NCBI GenBank assembly: GCA_002403995.1 | Contig: DHIV01000037.1 | Location: 7,884 to 24,098 of the forward strand | Reading direction: 5' to 3' | Length of the DNA stretch: 16,215 bases | From: Gallionella sp. UBA4737 | GTDB taxonomy: Bacteria; Pseudomonadota; Gammaproteobacteria; Burkholderiales; Gallionellaceae | Program-made: the position numbers and the translations under genes | Shown: in pieces, positions 1 through 7,420 of the stretch | Layout of the letters: each line of letters begins with the position of its first letter | Position numbering within the stretch: the stretch's first letter is position 1 | The notes under the pieces: generated by a model | What the model was told of the DNA's origin: nothing | Database searches by the model: none | The model's input: only the letters and a program-made list of their open reading frames with translations

Positions 1-22
1 GCGGGCATGGCCCGCTCCTACA
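1..22. repeat. REP-like palindrome (cut by window edge)
   Basis: The first bases form a perfect hairpin, GCGGGC-ATG-GCCCGC, followed by TCCTACA. Stem and tail resemble the GTAGGAGCGGGC-type REP palindromes of many proteobacteria, and are similar in style to the cores of the two 128-bp repeats further right. It lies about 30 bases past the stop of the aldehyde dehydrogenase, so it could also end that transcript, although no T-run follows on the minus strand within view. The left part of the element is missing. Confidence 0.45.
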
Positions 23-52
23 GAAATTGCGTTAACAACTCGCGGCGGGAAC

Positions 53-1444
53 CTACCTAATCCACACCGTCTTCGCATTCACGAATTCATGTATCCCAAG
101 CCTGGACAATTCGCGCCCGTAGCCCGAAGCCTTCACGCCCCCGAAAGGCAGGCGCGGGTCAGATTTGACCATGCCGTTGATGAAAGTGCAGCCGGCCTGA
201 ATGCGTGCCGCCAACTTCTCGGCGCGCGCCGCGTCCTTGCTCCAGATCGATGAGCCGAGCCCGAACGGAGTTTCGTTGGCGATGCGCAGCGCATCTTCCT
301 CACTCGCGGCACGGATCACGATCGCCACCGGACCGAACAGTTCTTCGCGCCAGGCGCGGGCTTTTGCAGTGACACGGTCCAGGATCGAGGGCTGATAGAA
401 AAATCCTTCCCGCTCCACCGGCTTGCAGCCGGTCACCGCCACTGCGCCTTGCGCGATTGCGTCGGAGACTTGTTCATGCAAAGTCACGCGCAGGTCGAGA
501 CGCGCCAGCGGGCCGATCTGCGTGGCATCGTCCATCGGGTCGCCCAGTTTGAGCGCCTCAACTTTTATCTTGAAGCGGCGCAGGAATTCGTCCGCGATCT
601 GCGGCACGACGATGAAGCGCTTGGCGGCGATGCATGATTGCCCGCAATTGAGGAAGCGCGAAGCCACCCCCGTATCGACGGCGAGTTCCAGATCCGCATC
701 GTGCAACACGACGAACGGATCGGAGCCGCCCAGTTCCAGCACGCACTTCTTCAGATGCTGGCCGGCGCTCGCCGCGACTTTGCGTCCCGCGGTTTCCGAT
801 CCGGTGAGCGTGACCGCATGCACATGCGGGCTGGCGATAACCCCGGCCACCTGGCCGACTGCTATCATCAGCGTGGTAAATAATCCTTCCGGGAAACCGC
901 TGTCGCGGAAGATCGCTTCCAGCGCAAGCGCGCACTGCGGCACATTCGAGGCGTGTTTCAGCACCAGCGCATTGCCTGCCATCAAGGCCGGGGCGGCGGC
1001 GCGAAATACCTGCCAGAATGGAAAGTTCCACGGCATGACGGCAAGCACCACGCCGAGCGGGTAATACGCGACATAGCTTTTTCCGGCATCCGATTCCGCC
1101 GCATCGGCACGCAAAAAATCTTCGCCATGTTGCGCATAATAGTCGCACACACTGGCGCACTTTTCGACTTCGGCGCGGGCCTCTTTCAGCGGCTTGCCCA
1201 TTTCCAGCGTGATCAGGGTCGCATACCGGTCGCGCTGCGCGCGCAATTGCATCGCCGCATCACGCAGCACTTTGGCGCGCTGGGAAAAAGAGGTGTGCGC
1301 CCAGATAAGCTGTGCATCGCGGGTTTTTTCCAGGGCTTGCAGCAGACGATGGTCATCCCAACTGGCATGGGCCTGGATCGCCTTATTGGTGGTCGGGTTG
1401 AAGCTTGAATAGGACATGGTCGTGATCGTTGCCTCAGCCTGCAT
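53..1444 (-). CDS. sad: NAD(P)+-dependent succinate-semialdehyde dehydrogenase (Sad/YneI-type ALDH)
   Basis: A 463-residue class I-like aldehyde dehydrogenase that should oxidise a short semialdehyde (succinate semialdehyde in the E. coli Sad/YneI relative) to the acid in the cytoplasm. Visible landmarks are MPWNFP with oxyanion Asn140, cofactor-binding Lys163, LELGGSDPF with general base Glu237, the nucleophile Cys271 in NCGQSC, EELFGPVA near 368-374 and FGGVKASGYGRE near 434-445. Length and the LELGGSDPF and AAKRF wording match Sad rather than GabD, from memory. The ATG at 1444 overlaps the upstream gene's stop as TAATG, which suggests coupling but lacks a clear Shine-Dalgarno. An internal ATG at 1417 has GAGG 14 bases upstream and is a possible alternative start. 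The family is certain; the substrate is inferred. Confidence 0.9.
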   Translation of the reverse strand: MQAEATITTMSYSSFNPTTNKAIQAHASWDDHRLLQALEKTRDAQLIWAHTSFSQRAKVLRDAAMQLRAQRDRYATLITLEMGKPLKEARAEVEKCASVCDYYAQHGEDFLRADAAESDAGKSYVAYYPLGVVLAVMPWNFPFWQVFRAAAPALMAGNALVLKHASNVPQCALALEAIFRDSGFPEGLFTTLMIAVGQVAGVIASPHVHAVTLTGSETAGRKVAASAGQHLKKCVLELGGSDPFVVLHDADLELAVDTGVASRFLNCGQSCIAAKRFIVVPQIADEFLRRFKIKVEALKLGDPMDDATQIGPLARLDLRVTLHEQVSDAIAQGAVAVTGCKPVEREGFFYQPSILDRVTAKARAWREELFGPVAIVIRAASEEDALRIANETPFGLGSSIWSKDAARAEKLAARIQAGCTFINGMVKSDPRLPFGGVKASGYGRELSRLGIHEFVNAKTVWIR

Positions 1445-2409
1445 TACTCATTGCGATCCCGGCCTTGCTCACGTTTCTGCTTCTGTTCTTGCCCTTGTTC
1501 CTGTTCTTGCCCAGGTTTTTGCTTGCGCGTGGCTTTCTTGCCTGGCTGTTTATCTTCCTGCCCCTGCGGTCTTGTCATCGGCTGCATACGCTGGCCTGGC
1601 GTTGGCCGTGACTGCTGAGCTTGATTCAGCATTTTCTGGCGTTCCTGTTGTGGAGCAACTGGTGTTGACTTCAGCATGCCTTTGCTCCCCCTTGGTGGAG
1701 ACTGGGCGGCTGAACCCTCATGCTGCGGGGGGGTAAAACGTTGCGTATCCGGCTGATTTGCGCCTCTCTGCGCAGGCGTACCCTGATTTTTCTGCTGGGA
1801 CTTTATCTGCTTGGCAGGCGCTGTTGGCACTGCCAGCTTCTGATAGTGCTGCCGCACTACAGGGTCACGCGACTGGTAATGGTAATTCCGGTTGATAAGC
1901 TGCTGCTGTTGCTCAACCTGCCGGGGATACCGATCCCCTGAATATTGTCGCTGGTAGACAGGCAGCGGGGCTGGCGCCGGGACTGCGCCATGGTTCCATC
2001 TGTCCCAACCGCTTCTATGCTGTTCCCAGCCACCGCCCCAGTGCTCGCCCCAGTGTGGTGGAGCATCAGCTTGCCACCCGCGGAAGTACGCAGGAGGCTG
2101 GCGGTAGTAACGCACGGGGATCCGCAGGACGAACTCCGGGACATCCTCTGGATCCATATACCACCAAGGTCCGTTGTACCAGGAACTCATGTACCAGTAA
2201 TCATCCTGATAAACCCAGTACATACCGTCGTAAAAAAAGAAGTTCGCTTCCTCTTGTGGCGCGTAGTAGACCGGATAACCCGGCACGACGACGAGTTCCG
2301 GATATACCGGCAGATCAATCCCGATGCTCATCTGGATACTGGTGGAAGCGACTGAATACAGCGGCATTACCAGCAGCACAATGAGCAAGACGTGGCGAAT
2401 TTTCAGCAT
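1444..2409 (-). CDS. Secreted aromatic-/Gln-rich protein of unknown function
   Basis: This 321-residue protein has a clear signal peptide (KIRH then a hydrophobic stretch, likely cut near residue 21-23). Residues ~30-75 are exceptionally rich in Tyr, Trp, Phe and Pro (FFFYDGMYWVYQ, WYNGPWWYMD). A PVRYYRQPPAYFRGW stretch and a QRQYSGDRYP motif follow. The last third is low complexity, Gln/Pro/Lys/Arg-rich, and ends in an EQEQGQEQKQK-like run. I recall similar hypothetical proteins in beta- and deltaproteobacteria, but no function. The basic disordered tail and aromatic core suggest a periplasmic or cell-surface role, which is inference. The start is supported by GGAGG eight bases upstream of the ATG. 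The stop overlaps the ALDH start by one base. Confidence 0.8.
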   Translation of the reverse strand: MLKIRHVLLIVLLVMPLYSVASTSIQMSIGIDLPVYPELVVVPGYPVYYAPQEEANFFFYDGMYWVYQDDYWYMSSWYNGPWWYMDPEDVPEFVLRIPVRYYRQPPAYFRGWQADAPPHWGEHWGGGWEQHRSGWDRWNHGAVPAPAPLPVYQRQYSGDRYPRQVEQQQQLINRNYHYQSRDPVVRQHYQKLAVPTAPAKQIKSQQKNQGTPAQRGANQPDTQRFTPPQHEGSAAQSPPRGSKGMLKSTPVAPQQERQKMLNQAQQSRPTPGQRMQPMTRPQGQEDKQPGKKATRKQKPGQEQEQGQEQKQKREQGRDRNE

Positions 2410-2512
2410 TTTGTGACCTCCAGTTCGATAAGCAAGGTTGGAGTCGTGGTTGAAAAGGAAAGCGGCACTGACTCTGACTGTTAAAGACTACCTGCTCTTG
2501 CCCAGGCTCTCC

Positions 2513-2535
2513 GTGCGGTATCGCACAAATGCGAT
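2513..2535. promoter_or_regulatory. Overlapping palindromes upstream of the secreted aromatic protein gene
   Basis: Two perfect short palindromes share bases: GTGCG-gtat-CGCAC (2513-2526) and ATCGCA-caaa-TGCGAT (2520-2535). They lie about 105-125 bases upstream of the minus-strand start at 2409. Such nested symmetry fits a protein operator or alternative RNA hairpins in a leader. The regulator is unknown. Confidence 0.35.
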
Positions 2536-2549
2536 CGGATAGGTCAGCC

Positions 2550-2581
2550 AGCCTTTTGAAAAACTAGATTTCCAAAAGGCT
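2550..2581. terminator. Hairpin after the GST gene, possible terminator
   Basis: A 9-bp perfect stem, AGCCTTTTG / CAAAAGGCT, has a 14-base loop. It lies 90 bases past the stop of the minus-strand GST and upstream of the next minus-strand gene. On the minus strand it is not followed by a T-run; on the plus strand TTAAATCTTTT follows. It is a weak or bidirectional intrinsic terminator at best. Confidence 0.4.
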
Positions 2582-2671
2582 TAAATCTTTTCCGGCATGT
2601 TGATGGAGAGCCTTTCAACAGCACAGGCCGGATGCCAGCTATCGTCTAGCCACCCGACCCGGATGAGCGAT

Positions 2672-3280
2672 TCAGCCTGCGAGTGCGGTGCGAACGCTGG
2701 CGCGTTCGCTGATGCGCGCAAACCATTTGGCCAGATTGGGATGCTGCCCGCGCCAGTCGCGTTCGGGTTGGCGCAGATTCAGATAGATCAGCGCACTGAC
2801 CAACGCCAGATCGGCCAGCGAGATCGATGAACCCTCGCACCATTCCTTTTGGCCAAGCTGCTCGGAGGCAAAAGACAGCGCGCGCGTGATGGAATTGTTA
2901 TGCAGGCTGATGGTGTCGGCCTGCTGATTCGCTACCGGGCGCATGCTTTCGGTGCGCACCACGACAGCCGAATCCATGATGCCATCCGCCAGCGCTTCCC
3001 AGCGCTTGACGCGCATACGGGCCAGTGCACTGGTGCGGGGAATAAGGATAGGGGTGTCATTCAGTGTGTCGACATAATCGGCGATCACCGGCGAATCGAA
3101 CACGCAGGTTTCGTCATCCAGTATCAGTGCCGGGATGCGCCCGAGCGGATTGACGCGCGCTACCTGGCTGCCCGGCTCGCGCGGCGGATCGACCAGATAG
3201 TCGTGGGGGATGTTCTTTTCCAGCAAGACCAGGCGCGCCTTGCGCACATAGGGGCTGGTATTTGTTCCTAGCAGTTTCAT
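2672..3280 (-). CDS. Glutathione S-transferase family protein (YibF-like)
   Basis: A 202-residue cytosolic GST. The N-terminal thioredoxin-fold half starts MKLLGTNTSPYVRKARLVLLE; Ser9 of the TSPYVRK stretch is the likely glutathione-activating residue. NPLGRIPAL gives the cis-Pro that contacts glutathione, and FDSPVIADY gives the conserved Asp-Ser for the gamma-glutamyl end. The all-helical C-terminal half carries RVKRWEALADGIMD and a SLADLALVSAL helix-cap segment. Length and wording closely match E. coli YibF as remembered, whose physiological substrate is not settled. The start is backed by GGAG seven bases upstream. It lies 76 bases downstream of the small membrane protein gene on the same strand, so the two may be cotranscribed. 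Confidence 0.88.
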   Translation of the reverse strand: MKLLGTNTSPYVRKARLVLLEKNIPHDYLVDPPREPGSQVARVNPLGRIPALILDDETCVFDSPVIADYVDTLNDTPILIPRTSALARMRVKRWEALADGIMDSAVVVRTESMRPVANQQADTISLHNNSITRALSFASEQLGQKEWCEGSSISLADLALVSALIYLNLRQPERDWRGQHPNLAKWFARISERASVRTALAG

Positions 3281-3356
3281 GTTTCTTCTCCGGTAGAGAG
3301 CCGCACATGTTGTCGCCGTCGCACTTCAACTGCGATTTCAACAGTGCGCTTCAGGT

Positions 3357-3578
3357 TTATTTATTCAGCTTGTCCTGCAGTGACTGGCCGGTTTTTTCCA
3401 GGGCATGGCCGCCTTTTTCCAGCGTTTCGCCGGTCGCATTTTTAATCTTCTGATTCAGCGCAGCGGTGTCAAACGGATTGGAATAGAAAGGCACTTCGCG
3501 CCCGATATTCACCCCGAACCACATTCCCAATAAAATTCCGACAAGCAGGCTTAGCAAGACCGTTTTAAAGTGTTTCAT
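3357..3578 (-). CDS. Small membrane-anchored protein, hypothetical
   Basis: A 73-residue protein beginning MKHFKTVLLSLLVGILLGMWFGVNIG: one hydrophobic segment (about residues 5-24), either an uncleaved inner-membrane anchor or a signal sequence, with a glycine-containing face. It is followed by a short polar linker (REVPFYSNPFD) and a Lys/Gly-rich amphipathic helix (ATGETLEKGGHALEKTGQSLQDKLNK) with two GxxLEKxG-like repeats. The ATG at 3578 is chosen over the longer frame from 3665 because GGAG lies seven bases before it and the upstream extension is unlike any N-terminus. The family is unrecognised. The C-terminal helix resembles LEA- or apolipoprotein-like repeats that lie on membranes, which is inference only. 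Confidence 0.7.
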   Translation of the reverse strand: MKHFKTVLLSLLVGILLGMWFGVNIGREVPFYSNPFDTAALNQKIKNATGETLEKGGHALEKTGQSLQDKLNK

Positions 3579-3848
3579 CTGTTTCTCCAATGTTTCATAA
3601 AATGGTGATCGATAAAAATGCATGCTCCGCGGCAAGCAGGTGCGCATCACACAATACCGGCACAACAGGATTATAGGCTATGCAGGCTCATGGCGCGCAG
3701 CATGAGGACGAGCCGGCTTGCCAAACAGATATGTGTGCTAACGCACAGCACGTTGCGCATGGATGGGGATAATCGAAGCAACGAATAACAACGGTCGGCG
3801 GGGCCGCCGCTTTCCCGCCGCAATGCAATGCTGAACGAGGTTTTTACG

Positions 3849-4346
3849 ATGCGCAGAATGCTGATCATGGGTCTCGCAGGGTTCGCCGGGTGGGCGAGTC
3901 CGGCAGGAGCGGGATTCTTTTCCTCAACAGGCCCGGTCATCGCGATATTCGCCGGCGAGTTGTTTCTGGGCGAAGCCGAAGGCTATCTCAACGGCTCCGG
4001 AACGATCAGTATCCGGTCGAGCACCAAGCCCGGCGTCACGTGTCGCGGACAATTCACTTCCAGCGCTGAACTTGGCGGCGCGGGTAGCTTGCTATGCAGC
4101 GACAGTGCCACCGCCACGATCAAGTTTCAGCGTCTGAGCATTTTTCGCGGGTACGGAACCGGCAGCTCCAGCCGGGGCCCGATGAGTTTTACCTACGGGC
4201 TCAGCGCAAATGAATCCGAGCCCTACCTGAAGCTGCCCCCCGGCAAGGCGCTCAGGCTGGACGGAAAAGATCTGGTGCTTGTGGATGTAAGGCAACTGGT
4301 CCCGGCGATATTACCGGTGACGGCTCCGATCTCCCCGGCACCATAG
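3849..4346 (+). CDS. Secreted beta-rich protein of unknown function
   Basis: A 165-residue protein from ATG 3849, chosen over ATG 3828 because GAGG sits eight bases before it and it gives a standard signal peptide (RRMLIMGLAGFAGWASPAGA, cleaved before GFFSS). The mature part is Gly/Ser-rich with alternating hydrophobic and polar residues (EGYLNGSGTISIRS, SSAELGGAGSLLCSD, ATIKFQRLSIFRGYGTGSSSRG), suggesting a small beta-sandwich. It has two Cys (TCRGQF and LLCSD) that could pair in the periplasm. The C-terminus (LPPGKALRLDGKDLVLVDVRQL) reads as another strand pair. I do not recognise a named family. It is the only plus-strand gene in the left part and converges on the rhodanese gene, with 56 bases between stops. 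Confidence 0.72.
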   Translation: MRRMLIMGLAGFAGWASPAGAGFFSSTGPVIAIFAGELFLGEAEGYLNGSGTISIRSSTKPGVTCRGQFTSSAELGGAGSLLCSDSATATIKFQRLSIFRGYGTGSSSRGPMSFTYGLSANESEPYLKLPPGKALRLDGKDLVLVDVRQLVPAILPVTAPISPAP

Positions 4347-4402
4347 GCCGCGCCGCCGGACGTGTTTCCGGTTCTGTCGCATCAGATCAAAACCTCAAAA
4401 AC

Positions 4403-4873
4403 TTACTTCCCGGCTTTTTGGATAGCGAGTTTGTTGGCTTCGAACCCGCCCTTGGCCTTCCATTCGTTTAACCCCCCCTGCAAGATGCGGACATTGTCCA
4501 TACCGGCCACTCGTAGCGCAAAACCAGCCTGCGCGGAAAGAGTGCCTGTATTGCAGTACACCAGAACCATCTTGTCGCCGGGTAGCTCGGCGCGGCGGCC
4601 TAGCACCTTTCGCCATTCGATGTTTACAGCGCCGGGAATGTGGGAAACCTGGTACTGATCGGCGTCGCGTGTGTCGATCACATAGATATTCTTCCAATCC
4701 TCGGCCGGTATCTGCTCGGGCAGGATAATGGCACCGCCGTATTCCGAGAAATCCAGGAACTCTTCCATTGCCTTTATCGCCGCATTATCAGCAGCAAAAA
4801 CGGAGGTTGGAAGAGACATGGGCGTGGCTGCCAAAAAGATAAGCGCAGAAATAAAGTAACCAGATTTTTTCAT
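4403..4873 (-). CDS. Periplasmic rhodanese-like sulfurtransferase
   Basis: A 156-residue, single-domain rhodanese with a signal peptide (MKKSGYFISALIFLAATPMS..., likely cut after VFA at residue 27). The fold markers are all present: VIDTRDADQY (65-74), HIPGAVNIEW (78-87), the catalytic loop YCNTGTLSA with Cys107 as persulfide carrier, and LQGGLNEWKAKG (131-142). It should move sulfane sulfur between donors and acceptors outside the cytoplasm. It is the last gene of the four-gene sulfur operon, starting 12 bases after the MFS stop with AGGA before the ATG. The position suggests it handles sulfur on the far side of the membrane from the DsrE and MBL proteins. The donor is unknown. Confidence 0.88.
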   Translation of the reverse strand: MKKSGYFISALIFLAATPMSLPTSVFAADNAAIKAMEEFLDFSEYGGAIILPEQIPAEDWKNIYVIDTRDADQYQVSHIPGAVNIEWRKVLGRRAELPGDKMVLVYCNTGTLSAQAGFALRVAGMDNVRILQGGLNEWKAKGGFEANKLAIQKAGK

Positions 4874-4885
4874 GTGCAGTTCCTG

Positions 4886-6208
4886 TCAAGACGTTGCGGG
4901 CGCAGGATTAAGGCGCGGGTGCGTTTCTTCGCCGAGCCACCACAGCAGCGCACCGGAAACGAACATCGAAAGCGCGACGAACCAGAACGCAGCCTCCACA
5001 GAGCCGCTGAAATGCGCGGCGATTCCCAGCCCAAGCGCGCCGATGCCATAACCAAGGTCGCGCCAGAAGCGGTAGATGCCGATGGCCGAGCCGCGCCAGT
5101 TCGGGTGGGAAATGTCGGCAACGGCAGCAGAAAGATTGGGATACAGCAATGCCATGCCGAAACCGGAGACAGCTGCCGACAATGACCACCACGCCACACC
5201 CTCATTCAACAGCATCATTGCCACACCCGTACCGCATATCCACATGCCCAGCACATTCGGCTTGTGGCGGCCGATATGATCGGACAGCTTGCCAGTGAAG
5301 AATTGCGAGCCCCCCCAGACAAATCCATAGACACCGACTATCCAGCCGATGTTGGGCAGGCTGATGCCGCGTTGGTAGAGGAACACCGGATAAAACACCC
5401 AGACCAGCGCATCGACGAACTTCTCCACCAAACCCGCCTGGCAGATCGCGGCCATACGTTTGTCACGCCATGTCATCAACGAGAACATCTCCCAGGTATC
5501 GGGATGTGCTGAAATGTTGGCGGGATAGCGCGGCTTCGCGGCAATAGCGAGTCCCGCTTTATGTTTCGCCGCTTCTGCTTTGGCCCAAGGCAAGGTGTCC
5601 TTGACCCAAAGCAGGGTGAGCAGGATGGCGAGCAACACGGTCGCAAGACCGAACACCAGCAGTCCGGTGCGAGCGCCAAGCATTGTTGCCAGATAGGCAG
5701 TGATGATGCCGGCGATTGCCAATCCGACATAGCCGGAAAATTCGTTCAACCCGATGGTAAAACCGCGTTGGTCGGCACGGGTGATGTCGAGCTTGGCGGT
5801 TTGCGTCATCGACCAGGTCAGCCCTTGATTGATGCCGAGCAATACCGTAGCGAACACGATCCAGCTCCAAGATGGAGCGTAATAAACCAGCAGCGGGATG
5901 GGCAATGCCGCGATCCATCCCAGCAACAAAACCTTCTTGCGCCCGATGCGTTCCGACAATCGACCGGCCACAAAATTGAGTGTGCCTTTGACGAAGCCAA
6001 AAGCCACCACGAAAGCCGTGAGCAGCATGAATGAGTTCTTCGGCACACCGAACTCAGCCTCGGACAGTGCAGGTATCACGGTGCGCATCATGCCGATGGT
6101 GAAACCCACCAGCATGACTTGCAGCAGTTGGTGCAGGAACTGGTCTAGGTTGGCGCGAATGCCATGTGACAGATTGCCGTGAGTAAGATCGCCGTGTTGC
6201 ATCGTCAT
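4886..6208 (-). CDS. MFS transporter in the sulfur operon
   Basis: A 440-residue, 12-helix major facilitator superfamily protein of the inner membrane. Both halves carry the cytoplasmic loop 2-3 motif: GRLSERIGRKKVLLLGW in the first and GKLSDHIGRHKPNVLGMW in the second. The substrate is not predictable from sequence. Its place between an MBL persulfide-dioxygenase-like gene and a periplasmic rhodanese suggests export of a sulfur oxyanion or a thiol product, which is inference. The short N-terminal tail is unusual: three HG pairs in QHGDLTHGNLSHG precede the first helix and could bind metal. The ATG overlaps the stop of the upstream MBL gene (ATGA) and has no clear Shine-Dalgarno, so translation is probably coupled; ATG 6202 two codons on is a possible alternative. 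Confidence 0.88.
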   Translation of the reverse strand: MTMQHGDLTHGNLSHGIRANLDQFLHQLLQVMLVGFTIGMMRTVIPALSEAEFGVPKNSFMLLTAFVVAFGFVKGTLNFVAGRLSERIGRKKVLLLGWIAALPIPLLVYYAPSWSWIVFATVLLGINQGLTWSMTQTAKLDITRADQRGFTIGLNEFSGYVGLAIAGIITAYLATMLGARTGLLVFGLATVLLAILLTLLWVKDTLPWAKAEAAKHKAGLAIAAKPRYPANISAHPDTWEMFSLMTWRDKRMAAICQAGLVEKFVDALVWVFYPVFLYQRGISLPNIGWIVGVYGFVWGGSQFFTGKLSDHIGRHKPNVLGMWICGTGVAMMLLNEGVAWWSLSAAVSGFGMALLYPNLSAAVADISHPNWRGSAIGIYRFWRDLGYGIGALGLGIAAHFSGSVEAAFWFVALSMFVSGALLWWLGEETHPRLNPAPATS

Positions 6209-6936
6209 GCGGCGATGTTTGCGGCAACCATCCTGTCCATTTCGGCAGGGCGCGGTGGGATTTCTTTGATCAATGATTCTATGAAAGCTGCCTTGTCCAT
6301 CGCCAGACCCGGATTCCAGCGTTTCTCGAAGCCGATGGTGGAAGAGGGCTTACCCGACAATCCCGCACCGCAGACGCTGCCCGCCTGATGGCCGGGGAAT
6401 ATCTCGACTTCATTGGGTAGCGGCAGCAGTTTGGTATGCAAGCTATCGTATAACACCGCAGCCATTTCGCACTCGCGGCCAAGCAAATCCGGGCGTCCGG
6501 TCGAACCTACAAACAGCGTATCGCCGGTGAGTACGAACCAAGGCGCATCTCCCCGTCGCTTGTCTGACACCAGCAGGCAGACACCGTCGGGTGTATGTCC
6601 CGGCGTGTGCAGGACCTTGACTTCGACATTGCCGATGTCGAGCAATTGACCATCTCGCATGGGTTCAAACCCGAACTTGACGACACTCTTGTCCGACTCG
6701 TGCAGGCAATACGGTGCGCCCACCATAGCCGCGAGCTTTCTGCCTCCGGAGTAATGGTCGGCATGGACATGGGTGTCGATCACGTAATTGATGGTGACGT
6801 TCGCCTTCTTCGCTTCCTCGATGAACCATTCCTCATCGCCTGCTACCACATCCACCGCCACGGACTTGCCCTTGCCGCCACAGCCGAAAAAGTAAGACAA
6901 TGAAGACTCTTTCGTTGCCAGTTGTTTGAAAAACAT
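6205..6936 (-). CDS. MBL-fold metallo-hydrolase, persulfide dioxygenase-like (ETHE1/SDO-type)
   Basis: A 243-residue metallo-beta-lactamase-fold enzyme. The metal motif THVHADH (His56, His58, Asp60, His61), His114 in HTPGHTPDG, Asp139 in LTGDTLF and His183 in FPGH are all present. GSTGRPD (145-150) occupies the place of the GRTD signature of ETHE1-type sulfur dioxygenases, and GSVCGAGLSGKPSST follows FPGH as in bacterial members. This family uses mononuclear iron to oxidise glutathione persulfide to sulfite; here that activity is inferred from motifs and neighbours. The ATG at 6936 is chosen over the longer frame from 7053 because AAGGAG lies six bases before it. That Shine-Dalgarno overlaps the DsrE stop codon. 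The stop overlaps the MFS start. Confidence 0.88.
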   Translation of the reverse strand: MFFKQLATKESSLSYFFGCGGKGKSVAVDVVAGDEEWFIEEAKKANVTINYVIDTHVHADHYSGGRKLAAMVGAPYCLHESDKSVVKFGFEPMRDGQLLDIGNVEVKVLHTPGHTPDGVCLLVSDKRRGDAPWFVLTGDTLFVGSTGRPDLLGRECEMAAVLYDSLHTKLLPLPNEVEIFPGHQAGSVCGAGLSGKPSSTIGFEKRWNPGLAMDKAAFIESLIKEIPPRPAEMDRMVAANIAA

Positions 6937-6946
6937 CGTGCGCTCC

Positions 6947-7297
6947 TTAAAATACCAGTACTTTGTCCGCCCATGCGGTCCAATCGGCAAGCTCTGCAAG
7001 CGTGCTGCGGAGGGTGCCCTCGGCGAGATCGCTGTCGGCAAGACCGCGCGCATCCATGCAGGTTCCGCAGACGCCGGCCTTGCCGCCGTGACGAGTCACG
7101 TTGCCGAGCATCACCTCGACGTTATAGAAACCTTGCGGTACCTTTTGATTGCGATGAGCCGCAGAGGCCGCGTCACCTATCATGAAAACACGAACCTCGT
7201 TGCCCTCCTGCTTTGAAATCGCCCCTGCCAAGCGCAGGGCATTGTAGGTGCGTTCGCTTCCGTACGGAGCATCGTTCAGGATGAATAAGGTTTTCAT
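6947..7297 (-). CDS. DsrE/YchN-family sulfur-carrier-like protein
   Basis: A 116-residue cytoplasmic protein of the DsrE/DsrF-like (YchN) fold: MKTLFILNDAPYGSERTYNALRLA at the start, then EVRVFMIGDAA, and GVCGTCMDARGL with Cys77 and Cys80. DsrE-family proteins form oligomers and carry persulfide on a conserved Cys in this region; Cys80 or Cys77 would be the carrier here. It is the first gene of the sulfur operon, read from a TTGACA/TCTAAT promoter overlapped by a palindrome. AAGGAA lies six bases before the ATG. The likely role is to accept cytoplasmic sulfane sulfur and hand it to, or receive it from, the MBL enzyme, as an inference from context. No DsrF or DsrH partner is adjacent, so it is not part of a dsr sulfite reductase locus. 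Confidence 0.88.
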   Translation of the reverse strand: MKTLFILNDAPYGSERTYNALRLAGAISKQEGNEVRVFMIGDAASAAHRNQKVPQGFYNVEVMLGNVTRHGGKAGVCGTCMDARGLADSDLAEGTLRSTLAELADWTAWADKVLVF

Positions 7298-7321
7298 GGC
7301 AACTTCCTTGGTTGGCTATCA

Positions 7322-7348
7322 CTCTAATAATCGTTAGAATGATTAGAG
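7322..7348. promoter_or_regulatory. Near-palindromic operator between the ArsR-rhodanese gene and the sulfur operon
   Basis: Arms CTCTAAT (7322-7328) and ATTAGAG (7342-7348) are perfect inverted repeats around a centre at 7335; 10 of 13 base pairs match over the full site. The length and AT-rich arms fit an ArsR-family dimer site. The right arm contains the -10 hexamer of the minus-strand operon promoter, so a bound repressor would block it directly. The site lies 24 bases upstream of the dsrE-like start and 72 bases upstream of the regulator start. Confidence 0.72.
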
Positions 7349-7371
7349 CACCAGTTGTTAGTTGCTGTCAA
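7342..7371 (-). promoter_or_regulatory. Sigma70-type promoter of the dsrE-MBL-MFS-rhodanese operon
   Basis: On the minus strand a perfect -35 TTGACA (7371-7366) is followed after 18 bases by TCTAAT (7347-7342), one mismatch from TATAAT. Transcription would start near 7335, inside the palindrome, giving a leader of roughly 38 bases before the dsrE-like ATG. The geometry is that of a strong promoter kept off by an overlapping repressor. Confidence 0.65.
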
Positions 7372-7390
7372 TATGGGTTAAAGTTATTTT
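7362..7390 (+). promoter_or_regulatory. Candidate promoter of the ArsR-rhodanese gene
   Basis: TTGCTG (7362-7367) and TATTTT (7385-7390) are 17 bases apart, and the regulator ATG is 31 bases downstream. The -35 overlaps the -35 of the divergent operon promoter, so the two polymerases would compete. The hexamers are only moderate matches. Confidence 0.4.
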
Positions 7391-7420
7391 ATACGTTCTA
7401 TTACTTAATGGATTGAACAC

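Noticed and set aside
423..1160. Long open frames on both strands overlapping the aldehyde dehydrogenase
   Set aside because: They lie fully within a gene with all catalytic motifs, and their Arg/Ala/Cys-rich products look like no protein family. They are by-products of GC-biased third positions.
3671..3940. 89-codon minus-strand frame overlapping the start of the secreted protein gene
   Set aside because: No Shine-Dalgarno and composition without signal or domain; the plus-strand gene with its signal peptide explains the region better.
4356..4371. Terminator between the convergent secreted-protein and rhodanese genes
   Set aside because: CCGGA-cgtgtt-TCCGG is only a 5-bp stem without a T-run on either side.
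5559..6034. Open frames on both strands inside the MFS gene (119 and 157 codons)
   Set aside because: The MFS frame has helices and both loop motifs; these frames have neither domains nor ribosome sites.
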